From the NCBI GenBank assembly GCA_029987245.1, contig DALTWG010000029.1, positions 1 to 21,526 on the forward strand: a stretch of DNA of 21,526 bases, given 5' to 3'. Made by a program: the position numbers and the translations under genes. Of the stretch, positions 14,405 to 21,526 are shown piece after piece (positions within the stretch are counted from its first letter, which is position 1; every line of letters starts with the position of its first letter). Source of the stretch: Methanocorpusculum sp. (GTDB lineage Archaea; Halobacteriota; Methanomicrobia; Methanomicrobiales; Methanocorpusculaceae). Below the pieces are notes generated by a model. The model was not told the DNA's origin and searched no databases. It saw only the letters and a list, made by a program, of their open reading frames with translations.

Positions 14405-15766
14405 ATGTACCGCAAATATATCGCCGACCTCGAATCATGGCTCGCTAGAAAGAACCGCAAACCTCTCATCGTCTGGGGGGCACGCCAGGTTGGAAAAACC
14501 TACCTCATTAAAGACCTCTTTGCAAAGCAGCACTTTGGTGAAAACTATATCTATATCGACTGCCGGACCGAATACCGCTTCACCGAATTCTGTGAAACCC
14601 ACCTCAACGTCCATGAAATAATAGAATACCTCTCGCTTGAAACCGGCAAAAAAATCGATTCATCCACCCTTCTGATTTTTGACGAAGCCCAGGAATGCCT
14701 GCCGGTAATCACCCTTATGAAATATTTCAATCAGGATGCAAAGGAAATTCCTGTTATCGTGACCGGCTCCATGGTCAGAATCACCATTCAGCGCGAAAGC
14801 CGCAAACGCGGAGCGGGAAGCGGAGGCTCGTTTCTCTTTCCGGTGGGAAACATTAACCAGCTTACTGTGTATCCCATGAACTTCGGCGAGTTTCTGTACA
14901 ACAAAAACCGCCCGCTGTACAAAAAAATCACCGACGCCTACCATGCAAAAACCCCGTTCGATGCTGAAATACACCAACTTGCTTTAGATACTTTCTATGA
15001 ATATCTCATGATTGGTGGTATGCCTGAAGCTGTTGACACCTACTTTACAACCAAAAGCGCTCTTGAAGCGAAAACGGTCTTAAAAGACCTCTATGACAAC
15101 TACCTTTCCGACATGGAACTCTATCAGGCAAGCCCCGAGTCGGTTGTCCGGGCGAAGAAAATCTTTCAGAATATTTACCCCCAGCTGAACAAGGAATCAA
15201 AGAATTTCAAATGCACCGGTATCGAAGCCGGAGCGCGGTACCGCGACATGCGCTCTCCTATCGACTGGCTTACCCTTGCATTTGTTGTTTCCAAATCCAC
15301 GCTCGTAAAAGAACATGTCACGCTTCCGCTCATCGAAAGCGAAGAGTCGCTGTTTCGCCTGTATCTCTGCGACGCGGGCATATTTTCGTATCAGAGCGGC
15401 ATTAATGCGACATCGTTTCTTACCAGCGACGGACGAAACACCTTGTCTGGCATATTCTTTGAAAATTATGCTGCATGTGAATTAACGGCGGCAGGTGTGC
15501 CGCTCTTTTACTGGAAAGGAAAAGGAAACAGCGAGTTTGAATTCATCGTTGAGTCCGACTCGGCGGTAATTCCTATTGATGTGAAAAAAAGCAGAGGGCG
15601 CCTTACCTCGCTTGAAAAATTCAAAGATCATAATGCATTTTCATATGCAGTGAAGGTCTCGGCCGACCGGTTCGGATTTGATGCAGAGAAAAAAATCCTG
15701 ACTATTCCCTTCTATCAGTTTTTCCTTGCAGCAGAAGACCTCGGACAGAAAAAATCCCTCATTTAA
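14405..15766 (+). CDS. AAA-family ATPase with DUF4143/nuclease-like C-terminus (second type)
   Basis: The 453-aa AAA_14/DUF4143 protein has Walker A GARQVGKT (25-32) and Walker B LLIFDEAQ (89-96). FGEFL and the YLMIGGMPEAVD stretch (about 199-210) are typical of the family. The C-terminal domain carries EFEFIVESDSAVIPIDVKKS (377-396), a good match to a PD-(D/E)XK nuclease core (E..., IDVK). It is more intact there than the ATPase at 5814. The two share domain order but little sequence, so they are different subfamilies. Function is unknown; mobile or toxin-antitoxin-like behaviour has been speculated for such genes. The gene is monocistronic and ends near a small hairpin. Confidence 0.88.
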   Translation: MYRKYIADLESWLARKNRKPLIVWGARQVGKTYLIKDLFAKQHFGENYIYIDCRTEYRFTEFCETHLNVHEIIEYLSLETGKKIDSSTLLIFDEAQECLPVITLMKYFNQDAKEIPVIVTGSMVRITIQRESRKRGAGSGGSFLFPVGNINQLTVYPMNFGEFLYNKNRPLYKKITDAYHAKTPFDAEIHQLALDTFYEYLMIGGMPEAVDTYFTTKSALEAKTVLKDLYDNYLSDMELYQASPESVVRAKKIFQNIYPQLNKESKNFKCTGIEAGARYRDMRSPIDWLTLAFVVSKSTLVKEHVTLPLIESEESLFRLYLCDAGIFSYQSGINATSFLTSDGRNTLSGIFFENYAACELTAAGVPLFYWKGKGNSEFEFIVESDSAVIPIDVKKSRGRLTSLEKFKDHNAFSYAVKVSADRFGFDAEKKILTIPFYQFFLAAEDLGQKKSLI

Positions 15767-15780
15767 TCTCCGGCAGCCGC

Positions 15781-15798
15781 AGGAAAGCTGGCTTTCCT
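15781..15798. terminator. Small hairpin between the ATPase and the ABC remnant
   Basis: AGGAAAGC-TG-GCTTTCCT is a perfect 8-bp inverted repeat 15 nt after the ATPase stop, between convergent reading frames. It has no T run. Termination is a guess. Confidence 0.35.
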
Positions 15799-16221
15799 CA
15801 CCGAAAATCAAACGCCCCGCGGTAAAACCGGAAATAGTTTCCTTTTTTCGCCATCAGTGATTCGTGCGTGCCCCGTTCAACAATCTCCCTCCCTTCAATT
15901 ACCAGAATCATATCCGCATTGCGTATCGCAGAAAGCCGGTGAGCAATAACAAACACCGTTCTTCCCGCGCAAATGCTTTGACCACCCTGTTTCCATGTAG
16001 ATTTTTCCGGACAACCCCGTTGAGTTTGTCATACAGTTTATACACCCGCTCAAAAACCGGCCGGGACCGGGTAATTATAAGAAACAGCCCAATGCAAAGT
16101 ATCGGCACGACTATGAGACAGACGCCCGCTATTTCGGGGCACATCAGAATTACCATTGCAACGGATATTGTCAACAGACACGGGGCGCGAACGGCTGAGC
16201 GGATGATAAAGAAGAATGCAT
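15798..16221 (-). pseudogene. ABC exporter remnant, 3' portion (TMD fused out of frame to NBD end)
   Basis: The minus strand reads FFFIIRSAVRAP at its upstream end, then a membrane stretch and SRPVFERVYKLYDKLN, NLHGNRVVKAFARE. These are the second half of a type-I ABC exporter transmembrane domain. At about 15960-15966 it switches frame to RTVFVIAHRLSAIRNADMIL, EGREIVERGTHESLM and a stop at 15798-15800, the extreme C-terminus of the nucleotide-binding domain with the H-loop. About 300 codons, including Walker A, signature and Walker B, are missing. The upstream end abuts the 13-bp repeat at 16209-16221. It cannot encode a working transporter. Confidence 0.85.
16209..16221 (+). repeat. 13-bp direct repeat, left copy
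   Basis: AAGAAGAATGCAT here is identical to 18558-18570. The two copies bound the segment carrying the SpoIIE-phosphatase and STAS genes, and each lies at the broken end of an ABC exporter fragment. They could be a target-site duplication or a recombination footprint. Confidence 0.75.
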
Positions 16222-16224
16222 GCC

Positions 16225-18096
16225 TTAATACTTTTTCACGAACGTTACTATATTCATCCTGTCTTTATATTCGTACGTTACTTCGTCCGTCAGTTTTTTG
16301 ACCATGAAAATGCCCAGACCTCCGCCATCTCTCTCCTCGGAAGAAAGCGTAATATCCGGGTCTTCACGTGAAAGCGGGTCAAAGGGGATTCCGGAATCCT
16401 TGAGAACGCAGGTAATCTGATTGTCAATAACTGAAATACCAACCTTAACATCTCCGCTTCTTCCCGGATACGCATAATGCGCCACATTGACAAACAGTTC
16501 TTCAAATGCAGTCAGAATCTGCATAACTACCTTTACCGGCACTCCAGACTTTTCCAGTTCGCCCTCAATGAATGCATTTGCCTGATTGAAACTCTCATCA
16601 GCAGCTGTAAATACCTGCTCAACCATGACAGACTCAGGTTTCTTTACATAATCCAGAACAAGCATGGTAATGTCGTCAAACTGCCCGCATTCTCCAGCAA
16701 AAGCATCTACCTCTTTTCGCACACTGTGCAAAAAATCTGCCGGCGAATCAGAGATATGTGCATTCAGACAGGTTACAAGCCGCTCCCTGCCATACATTTC
16801 ATTGTCTTTATTTGTTGCTTCGGTTACTCCGTCGGTATACAAATACAACCTGTCACCCGGACTCATCTCAAGTTCAGCCTGCCGGTATCGTACAGTATCC
16901 ATTGCGGCAAGAACCAACTCGGGTCTGCACATCAGACAGGAAAAAGAACCACCTCTCCTTTTTATAAACGGTGGATTATGCCCTGCATTTACATACGTCA
17001 GTTTACCCGTTCGGTAATCAAACAGACCTATCCATGCGGTTACAAACAATCCCGCTTCGTTTCCATTGCAAAGTTCCTTGTTCACCCTGGTAAAAACCTC
17101 TGCAGGGGACAGACCGAGTTTTGCATGTGTATTGATAAGAGTACGGACACGTGCCATAAACATTGCTGCCGGCACGCCTTTTCCCGACACATCAGCCATA
17201 ACTACAGCAACATGCGTGTCATCAACCATGAAATAATCATAGAAATCCCCGCCCACCTCCTTTGCAGGTTCCATGGTCGCAAAAATATCGAATTCTTCAT
17301 GCTTTTTATCTCCCGAAACCTTTTTAGGAAGCATGTTTATCTGAATATCTCTTGCAAGAGACAGTTCCGATTCAATTCTTGCATCGTTTTGTATAATTTT
17401 TGCCTCTTCCTCCGTCATTCTCTTTCCTTTAACGGCATTTAACAGGCATATTACTGTAAGCAGGGAAATACATATGATGTTTGGAAAGACAGACGGCATT
17501 ATATTCATTGCAACCAACTCTGATGCATCGAAAGTTGCTGTAACGGCTGAACTTAAACTGTCTGTTATTGTCAGTACAACCGGTTCGCTTCCGGAGAATC
17601 TGACTGAATTTAAATCGATATTTCCCTGGAGAGTGTCAATCCATGCATCTGTCGCAACCATTACAAGTGTGACAATGGAACTGATAAACACAATCTTGCG
17701 TGAATAATAACTTCCGGAAAGCACCAGAGGAATAAGGAGCATGACAATGGAACCTGCAGGGAAGACAATATACAACATACTGATTGCAATGGTTAATGCA
17801 ATCATCAGAATGTATTTTAACGATTTTCCTCTGCCTCTTTTGACATAACAGTAAATGAAAGGCAGAAGAAACAGCGGCAAAACGAATATCAGATAACTCA
17901 TTGTGCGTGCATCATACGCATGAAACCATCCGAACCAGTTACTGATAATGCAAAAAATATTCAGAAGAGTGCAGATAAGAAGAACATACGAAACATTTCT
18001 GTTCGCACTGATTTCATTTTTTGCATAGGTATCGTTTTCGATATCTGATGTGTCCCAGATGAAAAAATTGCGGATTTTTTCGGATGCCCTTCTCAT
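16225..18096 (-). CDS. Membrane-anchored SpoIIE/RsbU-type PP2C phosphatase fused to an RsbW-like HATPase domain
   Basis: The 623-aa protein starts with about six membrane segments (roughly residues 35-58, 66-85, 92-112, 115-131, 133-150, 205-225). A coiled linker ending SLARDIQINMLP leads to a PP2C domain with EVGGDFYDYF, MADVSGKGVPAAMFMA, LYLYTDGVTEA and GQFDDITML, all metal-binding aspartates being present. The C-terminal 130 residues form an anti-sigma-type HATPase (AFEELFVNVAHYAYP N-box; LKDSGIPFDPL; GGLGIFMVKKL). In bacteria such phosphatase and kinase act in opposition on a STAS protein. STAS lies 18 nt upstream. Archaea lack sigma factors, so the output is unknown. The gene ends 3 nt from the direct repeat. 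Confidence 0.92.
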   Translation of the reverse strand: MRRASEKIRNFFIWDTSDIENDTYAKNEISANRNVSYVLLICTLLNIFCIISNWFGWFHAYDARTMSYLIFVLPLFLLPFIYCYVKRGRGKSLKYILMIALTIAISMLYIVFPAGSIVMLLIPLVLSGSYYSRKIVFISSIVTLVMVATDAWIDTLQGNIDLNSVRFSGSEPVVLTITDSLSSAVTATFDASELVAMNIMPSVFPNIICISLLTVICLLNAVKGKRMTEEEAKIIQNDARIESELSLARDIQINMLPKKVSGDKKHEEFDIFATMEPAKEVGGDFYDYFMVDDTHVAVVMADVSGKGVPAAMFMARVRTLINTHAKLGLSPAEVFTRVNKELCNGNEAGLFVTAWIGLFDYRTGKLTYVNAGHNPPFIKRRGGSFSCLMCRPELVLAAMDTVRYRQAELEMSPGDRLYLYTDGVTEATNKDNEMYGRERLVTCLNAHISDSPADFLHSVRKEVDAFAGECGQFDDITMLVLDYVKKPESVMVEQVFTAADESFNQANAFIEGELEKSGVPVKVVMQILTAFEELFVNVAHYAYPGRSGDVKVGISVIDNQITCVLKDSGIPFDPLSREDPDITLSSEERDGGGLGIFMVKKLTDEVTYEYKDRMNIVTFVKKY

Positions 18097-18114
18097 GAAA
18101 AAACCTCGAAATGC

Positions 18115-18414
18115 TTATTCAATAGTCAGAATATTTGCGAAACCGGTTATTTCAAAGACTTCATTGACGGTATCGTTTACGTTTTTGATAACCATTTTGC
18201 CCTGTTTGTTCATGGTCTTCTGTGCGGCAAGAATGACACGAAGTCCTGCTGAAGAGATATATTTAAGTTTTGCGAGGTCGAACTCGAGATTTTTTACCTT
18301 TGGAGACAATGCTTTGACTTCTGCTTCAAGCTGCGGTGAAGTGGTTGTGTCCAGGCGTCCTTCAAGAGCAAAAACAAGGCCGTCAGCATTTTGTGTTTTA
18401 GTAATTTGTAGCAT
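18115..18414 (-). CDS. STAS-domain anti-sigma-factor antagonist-like protein (copy 1)
   Basis: The 99-aa single STAS domain resembles SpoIIAA/RsbV: GRLDTTTSPQLEAEV, FDLAKLKYISSAGLRVILAAQ, and a C-terminal helix. The Ser pair in ISSAGLR contains the site phosphorylated by RsbW-like kinases and dephosphorylated by RsbU-like phosphatases. It is the first gene of a two-gene unit with the phosphatase/HATPase fusion 18 nt downstream. It is about two-thirds identical by eye to copy 2 (19254-19553), and the first nine residues MLQITKTQN are identical. Upstream DNA carries a TATA box with inverted repeats. Confidence 0.92.
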   Translation of the reverse strand: MLQITKTQNADGLVFALEGRLDTTTSPQLEAEVKALSPKVKNLEFDLAKLKYISSAGLRVILAAQKTMNKQGKMVIKNVNDTVNEVFEITGFANILTIE

Positions 18415-18425
18415 GGTTACTTCTG

Positions 18426-18480
18426 TAGGTTTGAAAAAATTTCAACCTATTGATAACATAAGTTGATTTTTATATGTTAT
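18426..18480 (-). promoter_or_regulatory. Promoter of STAS copy 1 with two inverted repeats
   Basis: On the minus strand ATATAAAAAT (18466-18475) is a TATA box 52-61 nt before the ATG. A perfect 8-bp inverted repeat, ATAACATA (18453-18460) / TATGTTAT (18473-18480), surrounds and overlaps it. A second, imperfect one lies at 18426-18449 (TAGGTTTGAAA / TTTCAACCTA) in the leader. Both look like operator or hairpin sites, which suggests regulated expression. Confidence 0.45.
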
Positions 18481-18504
18481 AAATTTATGGTGCTGCTGAA
18501 TCCC

Positions 18505-18533
18505 GGGGTATGGGGCTGTCCAATTGATACCCC
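18505..18533. repeat. Short GC-rich inverted repeat inside the inserted segment
   Basis: GGGGTAT (18505-18511) and ATACCCC (18527-18533) form a 7-bp inverted repeat, with GGGGC (18512-18516) and GCCCC (18541-18545) offset around it. It is in the otherwise empty stretch between the STAS promoter and the direct repeat at 18558. It could be the end of an inserted element; no transposase is visible. Confidence 0.35.
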
Positions 18534-18557
18534 AAACTGTGCCCCGAACCAGGAAAT

Positions 18558-18570
18558 AAGAAGAATGCAT
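18558..18570 (+). repeat. 13-bp direct repeat, right copy
   Basis: This copy is identical to 16209-16221. On the minus strand it encodes part of YAFF at the broken edge of the 5' ABC exporter fragment. The bases next to it differ from those next to the left copy on both sides. Confidence 0.75.
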
Positions 18571-18811
18571 ACTGCACATTGTTTACATCGGGGCGAGTCT
18601 GGTAACAAGCGAGGTGGAAGAAAACGTATTGATGCCGGCAAATGAAAAGTTCAGGGTTGCATGAAATAATTTCTGCCGCAGGTTTTTTTACATAGCCGGC
18701 TTTCGCTATCGCGGGGTATTTTCCGGAAAGCATGCCAAATAGCAGGGCTGCTTTTTTTTTATATTCGCTGATACCTCCCGCAAGGCGTGTTACCAGATAT
18801 GTTATATTCAT
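18558..18811 (-). pseudogene. ABC exporter remnant, 5' portion of the transmembrane domain
   Basis: Read in shifting frames, the minus strand gives ALLFGMLSGKYPAIAKAGYVK, then NLRQKLFHATLNFSFAGINT, FSSTSLVTRL, and DVNNVQYAFF. This is the usual order of a type-I ABC exporter first transmembrane half (compare the common FSTASLITRLTTDV pattern). At least two frameshifts are needed: an extra A in the A7 run at about 18684-18690 and a lost base after TRL near 18590. The N-terminal end is degraded. It begins 18 nt after the stand-alone HATPase gene on the same strand, so the exporter was probably once in that operon. Confidence 0.75.
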
Positions 18812-18828
18812 GAGGTGGAACAGTTCTC

Positions 18829-19230
18829 TTAATACTTTTTCACGAACGTTACCACATTCATCCCGTCTTTATACTCGTATGCTACTTCGTCCGTCAGTTT
18901 TTTGACCATGAAAATGCCCAGGCCCCCGACGCCCCTCTTCGCAAGGGGCAGGGTTATGTCCGGGTCTTCTTTTTCCAGCGGATTGAAAGGAATGCCGGAA
19001 TCCTTCAACACACACACAATCCGGCCGTCCGTAGCTGCGATATCTGCCATGACATCCCCCTCACCTTTCGGATACGCATAGAGGGCGACATTGACAAACA
19101 GTTCTTCGAATGCTGTTAACACCTGCAATACTGTCTGCTTCGGCACCCCTGCTGTTTGCAGTTCTCCCTCGATAAAATCACTTGCCAGGGGGAAATCTTC
19201 AACCACAGCAGGAAATATTTTTTCAGTCAT
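18829..19230 (-). CDS. RsbW-like anti-sigma-factor HATPase, stand-alone (copy 2)
   Basis: The 133-aa GHKL-type serine kinase-like domain has N-box AFEELFVNVALYAYP, G1-like LKDSGIPFNPLEKEDPDITL and G2-like GGLGIFMVKKLTDEV. It is closely similar to the C-terminal domain of the phosphatase fusion (16225-18096), down to the identical last residues TFVKKY and nearly identical DNA over the last 80 bp. It is expected to bind ATP and phosphorylate its STAS partner, encoded 23 nt upstream. No PP2C domain is attached, so the phosphatase of the fusion could serve both STAS proteins. Confidence 0.9.
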   Translation of the reverse strand: MTEKIFPAVVEDFPLASDFIEGELQTAGVPKQTVLQVLTAFEELFVNVALYAYPKGEGDVMADIAATDGRIVCVLKDSGIPFNPLEKEDPDITLPLAKRGVGGLGIFMVKKLTDEVAYEYKDGMNVVTFVKKY

Positions 19231-19253
19231 GGCAACAGCTTCTTTCTGAGTAC

Positions 19254-19553
19254 TTACTCCAGTGTCAGAATCTCCGTCAGCCCGGTGACTTTCAAGATTT
19301 CCCTGATGCTATCGCTCGCATTTTTAATAACCATTCTGCCCTGTTTGTCCATAACATCCTGGGCGTTGAGCATCACGCGAAGCCCCGCCGAAGAAATATA
19401 TTCGAGTTCCGTAAAATCGAATACAAGGTTTTTCACCTCATAAGAAAGTGCTTCAATCTTTTCTCCAAGTTCCGGTGCCGTGTTTGTATCAAGCCTTCCT
19501 GCAAGGGCAAAGACAAGCGTATCCGCATTTTGTGTTTTTGTAATCTGCAGCAT
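19254..19553 (-). CDS. STAS-domain anti-sigma-factor antagonist-like protein (copy 2)
   Basis: The 99-aa STAS domain has GRLDTNTAPELGEKI and ELEYISSAGLRVMLNAQ, retaining the phosphorylatable Ser region. It is a paralogue of 18115-18414 of the same length and start. It forms a pair with the HATPase gene downstream and is divergent from the GH3-family gene; the 102-bp gap between start codons must hold both promoters. An antisense plus-strand frame covers it (an extension of the GH3 frame), which I regard as non-coding. Confidence 0.9.
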   Translation of the reverse strand: MLQITKTQNADTLVFALAGRLDTNTAPELGEKIEALSYEVKNLVFDFTELEYISSAGLRVMLNAQDVMDKQGRMVIKNASDSIREILKVTGLTEILTLE

Positions 19554-19655
19554 TTGTTACTGGTTATTACTTGTATCTGTGATATTAAAAATCTTCCCGG
19601 ACATATGTTAAAAGTATTTAATCCATTACATCCCAATATTTTTTCAGATACAGAT
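19554..19655. promoter_or_regulatory. Divergent promoter region, STAS copy 2 / GH3 gene
   Basis: A/T-rich stretches suit both directions: minus-strand GATTTTTAATATC (about 19581-19593) for the STAS gene, and plus-strand TTAAAAGTATTTAAT (19607-19621), 35-49 bp before the GH3 ATG. CATATGTTA near 19602 recalls the TATGTTAT arm in front of STAS copy 1, a possible shared site, but the likeness is short. Confidence 0.4.
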
Positions 19656-21368
19656 ATGCCGGAAAACTCACTGACATCTCAGATGAACAGAAAAAGTGCC
19701 GATGCGGGAAAAGCCATTCTCGAAGAATTTGCAAAAGTTACTCAAACACCGGGTAAAGCAAGCGAAGCCCTGCTGATGAAAATACTTTTCGACAACAAAG
19801 ACACCGAATACGGCAGGAAATATCACTTCGCCGACATCCATTCGATAGAAGAGTATCAGAAAACCGTGCCGGTTATCACCTATGAAGCAATTGAACCCTC
19901 CATTGAACGGATGAAAGCCGGTGAAAAAAATATCCTTACTGCATATCCCTTCCGCCACATGAACCTGACCTCGGGCACCATCGGCAAAAAGAAATCGATT
20001 CCCATGACTGAACCCCAGGCAGCCGTCTTTATGAAATATTCCAATCAGTATGCCTTCGGTCTGATGGCAGAGTATCTTGACCCGGAGTGGATGAATGCGC
20101 GCAGTTTCACCCCGCTGGAAGGAAACCATGAGACGCTTCCCTGCGGGATTACGCTCGGCTGTTCTTCTTCGATTATTGCAGAGGCCGTCAAAGGAGGTTT
20201 TGAGCCCTACAGCTCGATGCTGAAAGCCCTCTATACCTCGCCCGCAGAAGCGATGACACCCGGGCCCGGCATTAACACCCGCTATATGCACATCCGCTTT
20301 GCTTTGATGGAGCGGGATTTAAACGGCATTTCCGGCGGATTCATGAGCAATATTGTGCATCTGATGACCTATTTGCATGACAATTATGAGATGCTCATCA
20401 ATGATATCGAAAAAGGAACGATTGACGAATCTGTACAGATGCCTGAGACAACGCGCAAAAGTCTGCTTGCAAAAATACAGCCTATGCCAAAACGTGCCGC
20501 CGAACTTCGCGAGGTGTTTAAAAACGGAGCGGACTTCTGTTTCATGCCGGAAATATGGCCGAAGATGCAGTATATTTACGCAGCAGGCGGCGATGGGTTC
20601 AGTGTCTATGCCGACACATTGAAAGAACAGTTCCACGGGGGCAAAATTCATCATATTTACAGCGGTGTTACGGCATCGGAAGGTCTGTGGTCGGTGCCGG
20701 CGGGAATTGACGATACCACAAGTGTTTTAGTGCCGGACTCCGCATTCATGGAGTTTCAGCCGGTGGAATTCGGGGATGATTTCAGTCATCTTACGACGAT
20801 TGACAATCTCGAAGAGGGGAAAATCTATGAACTTGTCATCACCAACCTTTGCGGATTTTACCGCTACCGTATGGGCGATGCGGTAAAAGTTACTGGATTT
20901 TACAACAACACGCCAGCCATTGAATTTATGTACCGGGTGAACAAGACGGTAAATCTTGTCGGTGAAAAAACCAATGAGTTCATGCTGCGGCTTACCGCTA
21001 AGGAGACCGCAAAGGAACTTGGCTTTTCTCTTTTTGATTATGAAATCTATCCGGACACATCGGCTGTTCCGGGAAAATATATTGTCATGCTGGAAACGTA
21101 TGATGAAAAGCGGTTTTCCATTTCCAAAGAAAAACTTGACCGCGTGGTGTTTGAAAAACTCTGCCAGGCAAACGATGTCTATAAGGAATGTTTCGGCAAC
21201 AATCTGATTCAGGCGCCTGACGCTTATTTCGAGCAGCCGGAAACACAGCTTTTGTACCGCGACAAAATGATTCATCTCGGGGCACCTTCGGCACAGATTA
21301 AGCCGGTGCATATTATCGGAAACGAAGACGAGAAGAACTTCTTCCTTATCATGCGGGAAACGGGGTAA
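19656..21368 (+). CDS. GH3-family acyl-adenylating / amide-forming enzyme
   Basis: The 570-aa protein resembles the plant GH3 acyl-acid-amido synthetase family, which adenylates a carboxylic acid and couples it to an amino acid. Visible motifs are LTSGTIGKKKSIPMT (ATP-binding motif 1, about 107-121), an HHIYSGVTASEGLW stretch, and YRYRMGDAVKVTGFYNNTP followed by YRVNKTVNLVGEKTNE (motif 3 region with the hinge). The length is near the plant proteins. The frame is open to 19182, but that part is antisense to the STAS gene; the ATG at 19656 follows promoter-like DNA and begins a GH3-like helix. Substrate is unknown. The next ORF may be a peptide synthetase, hinting at a shared pathway. Confidence 0.88.
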   Translation: MPENSLTSQMNRKSADAGKAILEEFAKVTQTPGKASEALLMKILFDNKDTEYGRKYHFADIHSIEEYQKTVPVITYEAIEPSIERMKAGEKNILTAYPFRHMNLTSGTIGKKKSIPMTEPQAAVFMKYSNQYAFGLMAEYLDPEWMNARSFTPLEGNHETLPCGITLGCSSSIIAEAVKGGFEPYSSMLKALYTSPAEAMTPGPGINTRYMHIRFALMERDLNGISGGFMSNIVHLMTYLHDNYEMLINDIEKGTIDESVQMPETTRKSLLAKIQPMPKRAAELREVFKNGADFCFMPEIWPKMQYIYAAGGDGFSVYADTLKEQFHGGKIHHIYSGVTASEGLWSVPAGIDDTTSVLVPDSAFMEFQPVEFGDDFSHLTTIDNLEEGKIYELVITNLCGFYRYRMGDAVKVTGFYNNTPAIEFMYRVNKTVNLVGEKTNEFMLRLTAKETAKELGFSLFDYEIYPDTSAVPGKYIVMLETYDEKRFSISKEKLDRVVFEKLCQANDVYKECFGNNLIQAPDAYFEQPETQLLYRDKMIHLGAPSAQIKPVHIIGNEDEKNFFLIMRETG

Positions 21369-21480
21369 TTAAGTCGGGTAAAAAAGGCAATTGTTCACGA
21401 GATAAAAAAGGTTCCCGGATATTCTCATATCTTAATCGAAACCTATTCTTTACCTCCCGCCAAACTATTATCACATAAGC

Positions 21481-21526
21481 ATGAAGACCAGACTCAGCAA
21501 ATCCCAGCTCGGTATTTACCTTGCCT
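21481..21526 (+). CDS. Start of an ORF, possibly a non-ribosomal peptide synthetase condensation domain (truncated by window end)
   Basis: Only 15 codons are visible: MKTRLSKSQLGIYLA. The LSKSQLGIYLA pattern is what I expect at the first motif of many NRPS condensation domains (Leu-[ST]-x-SQLGIYLE-like). The gap from the GH3 gene is 112 nt without a strong ribosome-binding site or clear TATA box. The call rests on a very short match and must be taken as a lead only. Confidence 0.4.
   Translation, partial: MKTRLSKSQLGIYLA

Noticed and set aside
15864..16301. 145-aa plus-strand ORF
   Set aside because: It is opposite to the exporter remnant and to the end of the phosphatase gene; no motif is seen.
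16477..17442. 321-residue plus-strand reading frame
   Set aside because: It is fully antisense to the phosphatase gene, whose motifs are clear; its composition (Cys, His, Arg-rich) is that of a shadow frame.
18485..18811. 108-aa minus-strand gene downstream of the stand-alone HATPase
   Set aside because: Only parts look like a protein, and they are ABC exporter pieces in different frames; it is better read as a pseudogene.
19182..19655. N-terminal 158-residue extension of the GH3 protein
   Set aside because: It is antisense to the STAS gene, is Cys/His-rich nonsense and lacks GH3 character. The divergent promoter lies just before the ATG at 19656.

Overview
The window looks like chromosomal DNA of a methanogenic euryarchaeon, most likely order Methanomicrobiales (Methanocorpusculum is my guess from gene content). 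Supporting signs are an Orc1/Cdc6 initiator, the small subunit of the archaeal D-family DNA polymerase, an archaeal-type AspRS, a four-subunit pyruvate synthase, a short archaeal MetE, TATA-box promoters and very short or absent leaders. No rRNA, tRNA or CRISPR array was seen.

Region 1 (1-4939) is a probable replication origin with replication genes. A T-rich, internally repeated tract and a perfect 21-bp ORB-like site precede orc1/cdc6. Then come an Lrp/AsnC regulator, a class I/II aminotransferase and DNA polymerase D small subunit. The same 21-bp site recurs in inverted orientation between the TATA box and start codon of the polymerase gene, so two convergent ORB-like boxes bracket orc1-lrp-aminotransferase.

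Region 2 (5004-11137) is mixed. It holds an unrecognised 200-aa protein, an AAA/DUF4143 ATPase preceded by two copies of a long palindrome, a minimal MetE and an unrecognised 164-aa protein on the minus strand, an AspRS with residues of the non-discriminating type, and a very bacterial-looking SstT serine/threonine symporter.

Region 3 (11216-14193) is the minus-strand pyruvate synthase operon porB-A-C-D. Two related A/T-rich palindromes lie on either side of it, and a pair of tandem 14-bp dyads lies upstream.

Region 4 (14253-15766) is a second DUF4143 ATPase, with four exact-period 34-bp tandem repeats in front of it.

Region 5 (15798-21526) is accessory. Two copies of a bacterial-style partner-switching module are present: STAS + SpoIIE phosphatase/HATPase fusion, and STAS + stand-alone HATPase. 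The first module lies inside a decayed ABC exporter gene. Exporter fragments flank it, would read continuously if it were removed, and share a 13-bp direct repeat at the junctions. A GH3-family acyl-adenylating enzyme follows on the plus strand. The last 46 bases begin an ORF whose N-terminus resembles a non-ribosomal peptide synthetase condensation domain. Together this suggests the edge of a specialised-metabolite locus with phosphatase/STAS signalling and a lost exporter.
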